A stretch of DNA of 64,000 nt, taken from Sipunculus nudus (Eukaryota > Annelida > Sipuncula > Golfingiida > Sipunculidae). The notes beneath the pieces were generated by a model. That model searched no databases and was not told where the DNA came from. It saw only the letters and a program-made list of their open reading frames with translations. A program made the translations under genes and the position numbers. Of the stretch, positions 23,991 through 36,293 are shown piece after piece; the stretch's first letter is position 1; each line of letters begins with the position of its first letter. The stretch is from the NCBI GenBank assembly GCA_026874595.1, contig CM049307.1:40618362-40682361 (forward strand), read 5' to 3'.

Positions 23991-24128
23991 AAGGCACAAG
24001 ACCTTAGACGTATTAACCTTTATCGTCAACTCTCTGTTGTTAGTGCTGCCATTGTGCCTTTTGGCGGGATGAGTGTGGAAGTTGTCTGCGCATTATTATG
24101 AAACTAAATTCAAATAGATTAAACTTGG

Positions 24129-24130
<2 letters not shown>

Positions 24131-24165
<35 letters not shown>

Positions 24166-24331
24166 GGTCAGTGTTAACCCTCGTCCCCTGTACTGCCGCC
24201 CTCTTCATTGTGCATGGTCCGATTCTGCGCAGCGTGGCATGCAAACATGCATGGTAAGGTTATAGTCCCTCCATCTTAACGACTAAAATTGGGGTCCTCA
24301 AAAAATTATGTCATTTTCCTGTGCGCTTCAA

Positions 24332-24398
<67 letters not shown>

Positions 24399-24570
24399 GG
24401 TCAGTGTTAACCCTCGTCCCCTGTACTGCCGCCCTCTTCATTGTGCATGGTCCGATTCTGCGCAGCGTGGCATGCATACATGCATGGTAAGGTTATAGTC
24501 CCTCCATCTTAACGACTAAAATTGGGGTCCTCAAAAATTATGTCATTTTCCTGTGCGCTTCAATCTGATT
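24131..24570 (+). repeat. Recent 233-bp tandem duplication with (TA)n
   Basis: Bases 24161-24336 recur almost unchanged at 24394-24570, differing mainly in aaac/atac and one A in a homopolymer. Each copy is preceded by (TA)n (24131-24158 and 24337-24391). The near-identity suggests a very recent duplication, or possibly an assembly artefact across the TA tract. Confidence 0.9.
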
Positions 24571-24613
24571 CTGAAAGTCGCTGTCGGTGACTGGTGATCT
24601 GCCAATAAAATTT

Positions 24614-24685
24614 GAAACCTGGACACTGAACCTATGTCCACCAAAGTGGTCTTAATTATGGACATCAGGTCAGTGTCCAAGTTTC
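24614..24685. other. Long near-perfect hairpin, 27-bp arms
   Basis: The left arm (24614-24640, from gaaacctggacactgaacct to atgtcca) pairs with the right arm (24659-24685, tggacatc through gtgtccaagtttc) with few mismatches, around an 18-base loop. Weaker pairing continues outward through an AT-rich flank. Size and shape suit a microRNA precursor or a tiny fold-back element. Sequence alone does not separate these. Confidence 0.6.
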
Positions 24686-24876
24686 AATTAAAATATTCGA
24701 GACCCTTTAAATCCAGTCCTGTGCTGTTAGCAAATAAAAGGCAGTTGAATTGACCTATCCGCCAGAGCCCAAATGCTCCGCCCTTTTAACCTAATTATTA
24801 CAATGAGCCCTCAAAACGCTCCTATACAGAAGGTCTTCCATGCCCATGGTAGCAAGAGCTACTTACAATATAATAA

Positions 24877-24924
24877 TGACGTCACAAAGTTCGATGACGC
24901 ATGACGTCGTATTGACTGACGTCA
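24877..24924. promoter_or_regulatory. Cluster of three CRE-like sites
   Basis: The palindrome TGACGTCA occurs at 24877-24884 and 24917-24924, with a one-base variant, TGACGTCG, at 24902-24909: three sites in 48 bp. TGACGTCA is the binding site of CREB/ATF factors. No adjacent transcription start is established, so a regulatory role is only a possibility. Confidence 0.35.
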
Positions 24925-26400
24925 TCAACCTGTATCGCTGTCCTCATATCGCAGTCATTGTGAACTGTTTTGCAATATTTTGGATTATTTGTCTCATACA
25001 AATTACATGCCAGGTAAGACATTATTATTTAGGCCTACTCGGTAGTAAGAGGAATGGATCCTGCAGCCTATGGCCTAGAATTTTTTATACTGTCTCCTTT
25101 GGATAAAAAACATATCCCGGAAAACATGCCGACCTGGGTACTGCCTACTGGTACAGACTACACATGTTCTGTTTGACAGAGCTCTGTCAAATTATGCAAA
25201 ATTTTGTTTTTGTCAGATGATTGACACTTTACAATGTTTAAGGTCACCTGATTGGGTGCTCGATAGTCCAATGCTTATGATTATTCATTGAATAAATATG
25301 CGATTAAGGTCATATAGAGTTCATGGATTGGTCAATTACATACTTAGTGGGAGCTTTCTAACCAAGGTCACAAATTGTAAAGTCATAAAGACGCTAAACT
25401 TGAAGTGAGATAGCTCGTTTAAATTTAGCTCATTACGATAATGAAATACATCCATGGTATAATTTTTTAGCTCTAAATACATTATTTTTGTTTTTGTTAT
25501 TTTCTGCATGTTTGTAACAATATCGGGAATATGACCGATGTAGTCTGCTCTTAAATTCAGTTTTTTATAACTTTGCTTTAAAATAAAATATGTGTAGATC
25601 TTATATAGATATTTGTATATACGGCATCTATAAACCTCTCCCTGCACCACTAAGTCCAAAGTTACAGATGATAATCATGCATGCATACCTTCATTTCTCC
25701 CCTCATATTTGTTGCTACTTTAGATTGGGAACATGGCAACGAATTTCACCTATTGCCCGGGCGATAATCGTGGGGAAATTGAACCAGCTTGGTATGATGA
25801 GCAATTTTGTTGCCAATTTTCACATAAAATGATTTTTTACGCCGGTGTAATACTTTACAATCCCATATCTTCCGCAATTTTCAGCATTCCTGTACTTAAG
25901 TACAAATAAAATATAACCCCATGTCGCAAATTATTGTCGCCTGACAAAGAAGTTTGAAACTCTCAAACTTATTACCTACGATTATCGTTGGGTCATGTAT
26001 TGCGTGAACGGCTTAATGAAAATTAAATCTTTAAATCGGGTCATGTATTTCACTTAATAAGACAGAGCCAATTAAGGACAACTATAGGGCCATCCACCCT
26101 TAAATATTCTTTTCTGTTCTCGGCAAATAACTGGTGCCATTTCCAAACGGGAGGATATTCAGGAAGTGGAAACAACACTTACACAGTTCCCGCCTCGAAC
26201 CAATATCGCCGGTCGAAGACATACTTAAACTTTTGCATGCACACACGTTTGGCAAAGACTTAAGCGCTCTTTTCAGAAGCTTGAAAATCTATTGTGTTTA
26301 TAAATGGATTAATTAGAAAAAATCGTATAAATTCATAAACTAAAAAAATATTTGAAATATCAAGATCTATGTGTTATTAAAAGTGTATCTTTTTTGGCTG
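24925..26400. other. No gene seen
   Basis: AT-rich, with no supported exon or mobile element. Confidence 0.4.
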
Positions 26401-26406
26401 ATATAG

Positions 26407-28143
26407 GCAATTTGTTGTTGGCTGGACCACACATTTTAAAAAAGGATATGAATGCTGTTTTTGTTGCATGTCCTGTTTTCGAGACAGGGCCATCTTTATC
26501 AGATGATAACTTGGACTCTCTTACTGAAGGGCAGGGGTCTCCTCCCTAAAATATTCTTCAGTAGGTTGTTCATTCCTTGTCTGAGAGGTGTCCAGTGTTT
26601 TGTCTTAGAGCGATGTTTGCTTGGCATATAAAACATTGCTTTCCCCGTCAGACTGTAAATAAAGATAAATATCATTTCATATTGCTCTTGACAGGCTGAT
26701 ATTATTTCTGTTTGACGCAGATGCTTGCCAGAATGGCTGTGTCACAAGCTGATCCAGAGAATGAAGGTCCAAAGCTTTCTGATAAATGTATTCATGGCCA
26801 TACAGTCTTTTGTCTCTTTGAGCCTTTGGCTCGTCTCATGAAGGATCCTGTCAGTTATGCTGCTTCTCAAAATACTGTAAATGCAAGGGTAAAGTTACAG
26901 GATATTTTAGATCTGCACAAACTTTCGTTCCCCTTCAGCTTAAAATGCAACCTAAACGGCCCACCTTTAAAACAATTGAAGGCAAAGGGGCCAAGGTTAT
27001 TAGAGACAAAGGCCTTTCAATTTTAAGGTTGAACCATCACCAATTGATCTCGCGTTTTTATATATAACTCCTTTAATACGGCTTTATTTAATATGAAGAT
27101 CATGAAGTATGAATGGAAAATATCGCGAAGTTTATATAATTATTACAGACATATGACAGCATGTTAGGAAACTCATATACTAGAACCAGTTATTTGGTTT
27201 TAGCCTTGGTATGAGTAATTGATGAAAATCCAATGATTCACTCATGGGTGAAAACTTTTTTTTTTCAGGCTGTGACGGGAACAAAACTTTAATTTTAGAA
27301 CTGCACAAATCTACAACTAAAACTACACCTTTTCCATTACACCCTTCACAAACAGGGGCAACTGCACGGTAAAATATACCCTGGCATATGTGAGTTATAG
27401 AAATTAATAAATGTCTGCTTAGTTGGTTAAAAGACATCCATTTATTAGTAGATCATTCATTCGAAATATTTAAAAAACACGGGATACCTGACGATGTCTC
27501 TTTGTGTGTTAACTTGTGACGTAAGCAAGCTCGCTGCCTGCAGTAGCATAAACCTGTGATCAGGTGATACGGTCAGGTTTAACATTGCGGCAGAAGCTGA
27601 TTCTAGATAGCCGCCAAGTTACGGCTCTCTATTTGCCAGTTAGTAAGCAAATGGCCTACCCTAGGTGATGACAGGAGTATTACTAAGGACCGGTCCTAAA
27701 GTAGTTGCCTCTGCTGCAGAAAGTAGGTGATCGGACCCGTTTTTGCATGGTGTCAACAGGCTCTCATGTATTGATCAACACCCTGGCTCGGAGTCTATAT
27801 CAACCACCGTGACGTTATTTCCTAAGATTAACCACAGTGCAAGACGATAGACTTCCTATCATGGCTACCAAATAAAGCAAAATTATTGGATTTTTTTTGT
27901 GTTGGTCAGGGTATGTTGGTGTTATTTTACCAGATGACCATAAAAATATGAGGAAAGGTATTTTTAAGTAGGGGTACAGTAGAGCATGAGGCGAATTTAA
28001 AATTGAGAAATGTTTCTGAAACATTTTGCTTCATTTTAAGCTTAGCCATCCGAGCTACCATCGATGGGCCTTTGTCCATTCTATTGTAAAAAGGCACATG
28101 TCGTAACCGTAAAGACCCAGAACTTAATATAAAAGATGCATGG

Positions 28144-28226
<83 letters not shown>

Positions 28227-29204
28227 ATCCTTTGAAATCCAAAATAAGGTCTCAATGACCTCTATATTACGTTGTTCATTTCTATAAAAATAGACTGTCA
28301 GCATGCAGAATTTGAACAGAATCGGAACAGTATTCATCGAGTTGTGAGGCCATTGACTGCAAAATTTGACGATACTGTCTGTGCATTTATGCAAACAGCA
28401 TGTGATATATCTGTTGTCAAATATCTCAACTCAAAGGGCCCAGTTTTACAGTAATATTGGTTATATACCTTTTTTATGTATGCAAGCTGCAGGTGGCACC
28501 CCCCCCCCCCCCCATGTTGACCTGTTTTTTTGCGCGCAAATACTAGTATGTCATTTGCCCATTTATGACAAAAAATAAAACGCTTTTTGCTTTAATATCA
28601 TGGTAACACAATCTTAGAGAAATGGTAATTTAATAAGTATGAATTATTTAGTTAAATTATTATAAAAATGCTTTGCTTTACGGGATATTGACGACTTGAA
28701 GTGTCTGTTTGCGTAATGTTATGTTTGTTACGGCACATTACAGGTCTATACTGCTGTGGCTGTCAAATACGGGCATATTGATCCTGTGACTGATGTGTCG
28801 CAGGTGGTACCACTTCTTATGATCAAGTTTCATAATGATAATATCCGCAAATCTCCACATAAGTCAAAAGTATTTAAACATTTAGCCGTAAAGCATTTCT
28901 TACTTTTTACTTTAAATATTATATACCGCGGTTTTTGATTATTTATTAGCTTATGAAGTGTTATGTACGTTATAAAATATTGATTAAGTGACTGTAATTG
29001 TATGTAATCTACAAGTGGCGCATTTCTACTAACTTGTTTGATGTAAGCAAAAATGATAGAGTCCACTTTTTCTTAATTGTATGGCTAATCTACTTGCATG
29101 TGGCACCACATGCTGGACTACATCTGGTATTTTTAGTTTCAGTGTATTGTTTCTTTAATTGTTATCAGGCACAATTTTGCGCAGAGTGTGTGAAAACTCG
29201 TTGA
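26407..29204 (+). other. Unassigned plus-strand ORF segments, possible exons or decayed gene
   Basis: Several segments have protein-like composition and plausible splice borders. One (26407-26549, acceptor gatatag, phase 1) reads on from GNLLLAGPHILKK to a stop. Another is 26721-26888 (acceptor gacgcag, donor caagg|gtaaag, phase 0 at both ends). The third is 28302-28450 (acceptor ctgtcag, donor aca|gtaata). The fourth, 28744-28803, reads VYTAVAVKYGHIDPVTDVSQ between cattacag and a cag|gtggta donor. A segment ending AQFCAECVKTR follows from about 29170 to a TGA. Phases join for some pairs, but the third segment ends in phase 2 and does not fit the fourth. I recognise no family. It may be a broken gene or an old transposon protein. 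Confidence 0.25.
28146..28222. repeat. (TA)n microsatellite
   Basis: About 38 TA units with one C interruption near 28175. It makes a long Tyr/Ile frame on the minus strand that is an artefact. Confidence 0.95.
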
Positions 29205-30982
29205 TAATCTCGTACTACAGCAATCAGTGTTGATGCTCAGCAGGGCACGACCATTACACCGTAGATGTTCAACCTCAATATTCAGACCAGTTCTGCCAAA
29301 ACATTTATTTGTAACCCCAAAATTAGGTCACTGTGGCCTACAGTTATGTGTTGTTGCCATTAGCAGTGTGTTGGATTCAGCTGAGCGCCATGGCCCATGG
29401 GTCACATATAAAAAAGTGCTTCCACTACCGTTCCAAAATGTGTTCATGCAAATTGGTTGTTACCAACTATTTTCGGCGGGTGTTAGCATAAAGTTCACCA
29501 TGCGTAAATTACTTTGGGAAGATAAATCCTGTAACACTTCTACACATTTTCTCTGTAGCAGCTTACCAATCAATATTGACATGTTCTATGGTGCAGGAAA
29601 TATAGCCACTGTAAACCGGTTTTCAGCAAAGGAAAAGTCATAATCAAGGCATGACATGAAAAAGCCCTACACTCTGACGGAGCTGACACTTGAGCGACAA
29701 CCACAGAGCTAAACATGGCACGTCAATTTTACTCCCAATAAGCTCACGGTATCAAGGGTTAGCCAAAGAAAGGGTTTGCTGAAATATGGCCATGCATCGG
29801 CATGATTTGAATATAAACGTGATTATGTAAGCCTTTTGTGTGCATATTTGTGCATGTGTTTGTACTCTACATATATAATGTAAAACTAGAAATGCTTTTT
29901 AGTGTCACAATTTGTCCAAAATGTATAGAACCCCATCGAAGATAAGGAAAAGACAGCCTCCTTCCCGAGACTCACTATCCCATGTTCAATTACAACCTTA
30001 CTTGCTTTAAAACTGGAAACTGATAATGTCCAACCAATCTGTAAAACATTCAGGAAGTCGGGTGCGCTGTAGGCGTCCATTCAAAACCTTTATTATCTGG
30101 TGGGATCGAAATGCTCACGCATGTGAACGAGTACTCTTGCTCGCAAGCTGCTTTGTCATCGGAATGAGAGAGCTGTTGTCTTAGTTATATAACAATTTAT
30201 TTATTTTTTCACTGGGAGATATCATCGGATATCAACCATGGGACTTAAAGAACAACATCCGTCTCTACTGTGTTTGCTTTCTTTTGAAGCAGTGGTTTAT
30301 TTTTGGTTTAACTTATTTTATAGAGATTCGTGTATTGACAGATGATGTGAAATCTGAACACTATATGTTACCTTTTCAAATTTCATTTATTTAATTCACA
30401 AGATCATTTAGTAGAGCCCCGACCAATCCGAGACCAAGGAATCTGAGTCTTCGGCACCATATTAGTAACCATCCGTCATTTTCTTCCACCACTTTCAACT
30501 GATAAGAACTGATAACTTATGATAAACAGTATAAACAAGACAAACTAGTTAATTAAGGATTTTCATATTGTATTTTATAAAATAGTCTGAACTGAAAGAA
30601 TAACAGGAATATAACTGGGCAACTGTTGCTCACTTCGCGAATGTATGAAACAAGGAAAACAAGGAAAAACAAGGAAAAACATGCAAGTGCAGCGCTCCTC
30701 CTTCATTAAACTAAAAAGCGTGGGTCTAGTAATGCTGACCTGACGTATAATTTTGTCGTTTTGACCCCAGGAATATCTCCTGTATTGCGTGTTGAGGGGA
30801 TATCCAGGCGCTTGCTAATCAGAGGGCAGGTGCCAGTCCAAGATGAGGCCAATTAGTAAACCTGTTGTACTGAATTCTGTGTCTTGGATAGGTACAGGTC
30901 TTTCATTGTATATTAGTGGGGAGTAATTCTTGACTACTGAGAATTAATACCAAAAGCAACAACCATGTGACTTGAACAAGGT

Positions 30983-30983
<1 letters not shown>
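29205..30983. other. No supported gene
   Basis: A 138-codon frame (29227-29643, plus strand) is one of the longest non-repeat frames here. It shows no recognised domain, signal peptide or codon bias and probably arises by chance. The rest is AT-rich and featureless apart from short caaggaaaaa repeats near 30655. Confidence 0.4.

Positions 30984-31044
<61 letters not shown>
30984..31044. repeat. (TA)n microsatellite
   Basis: About 30 uninterrupted TA units. Confidence 0.97.
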
Positions 31045-31047
<3 letters not shown>

Positions 31048-32717
31048 GCATTGTAAGCAGAAGTTATTAGCCGCCTGCACTTCTCCACACAAACACGGGA
31101 TTGAACAGAATCGTGTAGATCATTTAACACACCGTAATTACATACACTATCTGATCCTACCCGTTCATTATTTGCAATGAAAGACCAGTGTACTTTCATA
31201 AAAAATTGACATACGGTAATATTGTATAACGAAGATTGGCTAACCTATCTCCATATCAATAGATAACAGAACGACACGCCCGTGACAGGTGAACATTTTG
31301 TTGCTTAGGCCATAGGAATAACATGCCCAGAGAAAATTCGTAATTTATAAGTGAAGGTAAGACAAAATTATTCCAACCCCTACTTAATTATCACATATTT
31401 TATCAATATTATTAAATTATGCTTTTTGATGCTCTTTGAAGCACTTAACATTTGGTGATGTCGGACTGATCCAGAGTAACAAACTGCTCTTTTCATTTAC
31501 GCACACTCTTAGTTACCGTCAGGGGGCGCTCCAATCGCTATTGAAAAAATAAAGTGGAATAACTCAGGATATATGTGAAATGGGAACGACCCCCCTTAGG
31601 ACATACCTTGAGTCATTCCCGACAGTTCAAGACCGAAACCGTGCATTTTATATCATATTTGTTTAAGTACATATTATTTACATATTATTTGATAAAATAC
31701 ATATGATAATTAAGTACATATAATATTTGTTAAAGTACATGTTATATTTGTTAAAGTACAAATATAACATTTGTTAAAATGCATATTATAATACATGTAT
31801 TAGTACAGGTAATATATACTATTTTTACAGTACATATAGCCTTTCCCTCAGTGCTTCAACTTATAGCTTCGGTCATAGAAGCGGAGCGGAGGCTATACTT
31901 TATCCGTGTCTGCATATTGTTCTGTCTACTCGTCTGTCTGTTTGTTACGTCAGTTTGAAATTCTCAAAGAGGAAGCAAAGGTGGATGTTCATATAGCAGT
32001 TTAACAGAAAGACAAAGAAGAGTTGTTTGGCCAGCTTATCTGTTGGAAAGAAAATGCCACGGATTCCGGTGTAATGTTACTGAAAACATGCGCAACTAAG
32101 GAAGATTCATTTGGTATTTTAGGTGAATTAACAGTTTTGTTAAGATTCCTGGTTTCAAACGAAGTATGTGCTGTCTGTAAATAAATTTCTTTCACCAGTA
32201 AGTTTTCTTTTGCAAATATAGGAAAAACATAAGATATTAAGATGCCTTTCTTTGTTGTAATAAAACAGGACTAGGAACGAAGAATCAAAGTATCTTATGT
32301 CTGTACAGGAAATCAACATGCAGAGGTCACGTGGTTTTATATATATCCATCAGGATTTTGTCCACTGAGTAAATAATTTGGCCAGCTTGCGTTGTTTGTG
32401 TGAGAGCTCATGCAGCCTGTTATAAATTGTCATCGTTTGATTTTATAAATTTCATGGAGATTATCTTTTTCATGTATCCTGAGGTTTTTTAAATCAAGGT
32501 CTAGTAAAATACAGGGTGTCAAGTTTCTTGGTTGAAATAAACTTAATCTTCCTCCTTTGCCTGCTTTCTTATACTGTGACCGATGTCGTTGCAAACCTTG
32601 GTTTTTTCGTTAGTTTCTCGTTTAAATGAAAAGATTCTTTTTGCTGCATGCTCAGAGAAACAAGATCCATGTGAGGATTTAATCTTAATTTTTTAGAATA
32701 ACCACTCGCGTCAGAGA
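31045..32717. other. No gene; degenerate AT repeat
   Basis: Bases about 31660-31830 hold a degenerate repeat built on 'ttgttaaagtacat'. A segment near 31870-31905 (gaagcggagcggaggctata) looks like a dispersed-repeat scar. No exons are seen. Confidence 0.45.
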
Positions 32718-32720
32718 TTA

Positions 32721-33301
32721 TGGGTGCCTTTCCATACATGCGGATTTTCACCCGCGCGGGTCCCCGCATGCGGAGATTCCCTTTCCATATGTGCGGGTCC
32801 CCGCATGCGGGTGACCCGTTAAGTAGTTGGGATAAACGCATGCACTAATAATCATAATTTCTCAAATCTTAGTGTAATGCGTTAAGAAAATGTTCAGTGT
32901 AAACATTTATAATAACTGATGAGGCAGATTGAAGCGGATTAATATCGTATCTCACCAGCCAGACTTGAATGGTGGCTATTTCCTATCACACTCTTAACTA
33001 AAGCTGGCCCCAGGCCGTATCGCAATGAAGACTTGTCGTTTATTTTTTATGCAGTCGAATCAACTCTTTCAGCTTCTTTTTCTTTTCAAAGACAAGGACA
33101 CATGCGTACTACACATGCCTGCTACTGATATACACATGTAGCATCCGCATGCGGGCCCCCGCAGAAATCCAACACTGCTGGATCCGCATGCGGGACCCGC
33201 GCGGGGGCCCGCGTGTACGAAAAGGAGACAATGATAACACACTGGTTGGATTTCAACCGTGCGGAACCCGCGCGGGGGCCCGCATGTATAGAAAGGCACC
33301 C
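32721..33301. mobile_element. GC-armed inverted-repeat element with TTA flanks, 581 bp
   Basis: The left end gggtgcctttccatacatgc, continuing gg, is matched by the reverse complement of the right end, gggtgcctttctatacatgc plus ggg. Both arms continue into GC-rich sequence packed with the palindromes cccgcgcggg and ccgcatgcgg; the right arm carries the block twice. TTA lies outside the ends at 32718-32720 and 33302-33304, with one extra T at the left. The centre (about 32820-33135) is AT-rich and non-coding. The three-base TTA duplication suggests PIF/Harbinger mobilisation. Confidence 0.8.
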
Positions 33302-33737
33302 TTAGCAAATTTTCAAAGAAAAACATAGCCATTAGTCAACTGATTTCCATGGAAACGCGTGAAATTTTTTTAACTGATGCTGAAACTGTTATCGGTCCAT
33401 ACTAGGACTGTTTCAGATGATGGATTATCTTGCTACTGAGCTAACTCATCCACATCTTTCACCAGGGTAACATAAGGAAATTATATTGACAGGAAGCATT
33501 GCTAAACTTTTATGTTAACTGTGTGGTATATCTATTATTGCCTTGGATGGACGGATAATTGAGGGGTTCTTACACATTAGTACTTATAATGCATTAAGTA
33601 CTTGTACCTTTTCAATTTGTACTTCGATTTTTTTAATGCGTTTCCTTTATAAGCTTATTTTAAGAATTCAATACAACATTTTTAGCTTTTTACATGGCTT
33701 TTTAGAATTGTTTAAAACATAGAAAAGTACTAAGTTT
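33302..33737. other. No gene seen
   Basis: AT-rich, featureless. Confidence 0.45.
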
Positions 33738-33917
33738 ATGTTTAAGTATCATCTTGAGTTATGTTATATGTTTAAGTATCAACCTAAGTTTTGTTATATG
33801 ATTAAGTATCAACTTGAGTTATGTTATATGTTTAAGTATCAACTTGAGTTATGTTATATGTTTAGGTATCAGCTTGAGTTATGCTATATGTTCAAGTATC
33901 ACCATGAGTATTCATCG
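33738..33917 (+). repeat. 30-bp minisatellite, six copies
   Basis: A 30-bp unit (tgtttaagtatcaacttgag plus ttatgttata) repeats six times with a few changes. As 30 is divisible by 3, one frame stays open and reads a 10-residue repeat of the MFKYQLELCY type. There is no upstream start context, signal peptide or splice site to argue that it is translated. Confidence 0.9.
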
Positions 33918-34073
33918 ATTAATTAGTATCTGGATATCTGAAGATGATCACGTAGATCAAACGTAGTGGAATCTACCTCCCGGGCCAACTGTGTTGCCAA
34001 CTTGCCATGTCATCATGTACATGTATACGGTACTGGAGTGGAGCGACTCACTTACTCTCACATTGTTGCGGAT

Positions 34074-34102
34074 CCACAACTGTGATACGATCACAGTTGT
34101 GG
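34074..34102. other. Perfect 12-bp inverted repeat
   Basis: ccacaactgtga and tcacagttgtgg flank a 5-base spacer (tacga). This could be a cruciform or factor-binding palindrome. No T-run follows and no gene is adjacent. Confidence 0.6.
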
Positions 34103-35956
34103 GAATGGCCTGTACAGTTAGGCCTTGTAATGGTGAAATGGTAGACACTGGTAGAAGGCACCAAAAAAACTCTTAAAACTACTAAATATACACACCAAAA
34201 TGCATCCGTTAGTGTCTTTGGTAGTAAATGGGCCTTTCTGGCAACTTTACCACGTTCTTACCTTAATATATTAATGAAATATAATCCCTAACGATCCTTG
34301 TAAGCCCGCGGTGATTTAAACATAATAATATACAGGAATTTGTAATGAGCGGACGTTGATCAACTGGTACCCGCCACCGATATCTATTATCGCCCGCTTT
34401 TTCCAGTTCAAACAGCGATACGATCAGAGCGGGTTCCCAGTCTAAATCCCGTTGCAAAGGACTGTGGGTCACTTAATGTAATCATGGCGGCTTGTTCTCT
34501 ATGTAAACACATCAGCTCTTGGCAAAATTATGGATAAGTAGGGCTATTGAGCAATATTTTGGTGCGAATACTTTTCAGATGTTTTATAAAACATCCAAAA
34601 GCAACAAAAAGGTAATTATTTTATGTTGACACCGCTTGAAATGTCAATTATACGATTCCAAAGGGGTCTCCTATTTGGAACCTTACAAGGCGTTTTCCTA
34701 AGGGTCGTTCCCAAGACGTTGTTGACGGAGAGGAGCAGAGCGGATCGGAATCACACGTCTTGGGCCGAGACAAACTCTCACACTGCGTGATGCTGGACGC
34801 ATGGCGTTTTGGTCATAACTAATATCAGTTGTCTGGACACAAAAAAAAGCAGCGGTACTAAATCCGGTCACTCACTAGGAAATATGTTGCGCAAAATGTC
34901 CGCCATATATTATTGAAACATATTTCTTGACGCACGTTGTTCAGCAACATCTTGCACATTCACTTGTGGCTTGATATATAAAGGTTAAAAGGCCGCCAAA
35001 TATACTAGGAATCAATATGTTGTGCAACATGTTCCGCATCATTTAATTTAAACATGTTTCACATGTTTTCTTGAAATCGACCGTTCCACACATATATGCA
35101 ACTATATTGCTTGAAACAACTCAGATTTGCTTTGTCCATTCAAAGTTACTCCCTATCTTTAAGCCAAATTTCATAACTCGGGGCGTGACCTTAAATCCTG
35201 CACCGCTATTGAATAAACCCGGGAATAGTAAATGACACTCTGCAACTTGTTGCATGAAGAAAGAGCATGTTTTACCCAGCCATACAAAAACAAGTGACTT
35301 CAAGCAAGCAAGTGGGCAATACATGCCGTTAAGATATTTGAGCGCTTTTGTCATCTTGTCCCTGGACCCATTACGCGGTTTGACCGAGTTTTTCCAAATC
35401 CTTGCTACTACAGTCTGATTCTGGCCCCCATTCCTTGTTAGAAACCGTTCCCATGGTTGGCGGCAGATAAACAAGAACTCATGAACAAGAGATTCCATCA
35501 TTTCTTATTTGAGAGTGAAGGATTCGATGACTGACCAGGCCATACGGCTATAATCCGGACATGATGGGCGGCTCATGCCAGTAAGGACATTAATAAATTC
35601 GTCTCAGGCCGTATGTGCGTCTTTTTCTTCTTTGTTTGACGTACAGGTCAATGTGATCATAAGATGCGGAAGAAAATCACTGGATTTTATGTAATATTCA
35701 TAAGATTTATACGTGACAGGATTTAATGTAATTTTCCGGGCTCTGCCTATAGACATCCAGAAACTGACGTGTGTAGGTTAACCACCAGGGAGAATGAACG
35801 ACTCTCACTCGCTCAACAGGTGTACAACCAACTGTACTGCAGCAGAATATTGTTGTGTAGAACACGCTCCATAAGACTGTTATTCATCCTCATTTTTACT
35901 GCGAAAAACACAGCTGCGATACTCTGTTGATGAAGATCAGCTTAGAATAAAATTAA
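34103..35956. other. No supported gene
   Basis: A 126-codon minus-strand frame (35121-35501) has a mixed composition but no recognised family or splice context. A 9-bp inverted repeat (cccaagacg / cgtcttggg) spans about 34711-34765. The rest is featureless. Confidence 0.4.
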
Positions 35957-36293
35957 GGCCAATAAAAAATAAAAGGTATGGTTCTTAGGCACCGCGCGCA
36001 TCAATTTTAACACCCCACCCCCCGCATAAAAAAATTATTTTGACTTTCAATAGAAACTTATCAATAATGAGCTCCAGCCTTTCGGACATTTCTTTCAAAA
36101 AGATAAAATAATACAATTTTTATAAGATTTCCATTGTTATGTAGTGCTTTTACGTTTTAGAAAAAAAAACTGTTATTATTATGCTTTTTCCTGATCATAT
36201 GACATTTTTATCGAAACATACAAAAAATGTAAGAAAAAAAATCGCCCGCCCGCAATGAGTTCTGAAAAAAGTACTTGAAAACCAAACCTAAGC
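35957..36293 (+). mobile_element. MITE, sister of the 16845 and 63414 copies
   Basis: It begins ggccaataaaaaataaaagg plus tatggttcttagg, preceded by TAA at 35954-35956. The body follows the 63414 copy closely through cggacatttctttc, gacatttttatcgaaacata and cgcccgcccgc. The right inverted repeat is decayed (acttgaaaaccaaacc) and has lost its A/T-rich outer part. A TAA follows at 36295-36297, which may or may not be the original duplication. Confidence 0.75.

Noticed and set aside
29227-29643. 138-codon plus-strand frame
   Set aside because: No start context, splice sites, domain or family resemblance; length is compatible with chance in 64 kb.
35121-35501. 126-codon minus-strand frame
   Set aside because: Mixed composition looks protein-like, but there is no recognised motif, splice structure or neighbour support.
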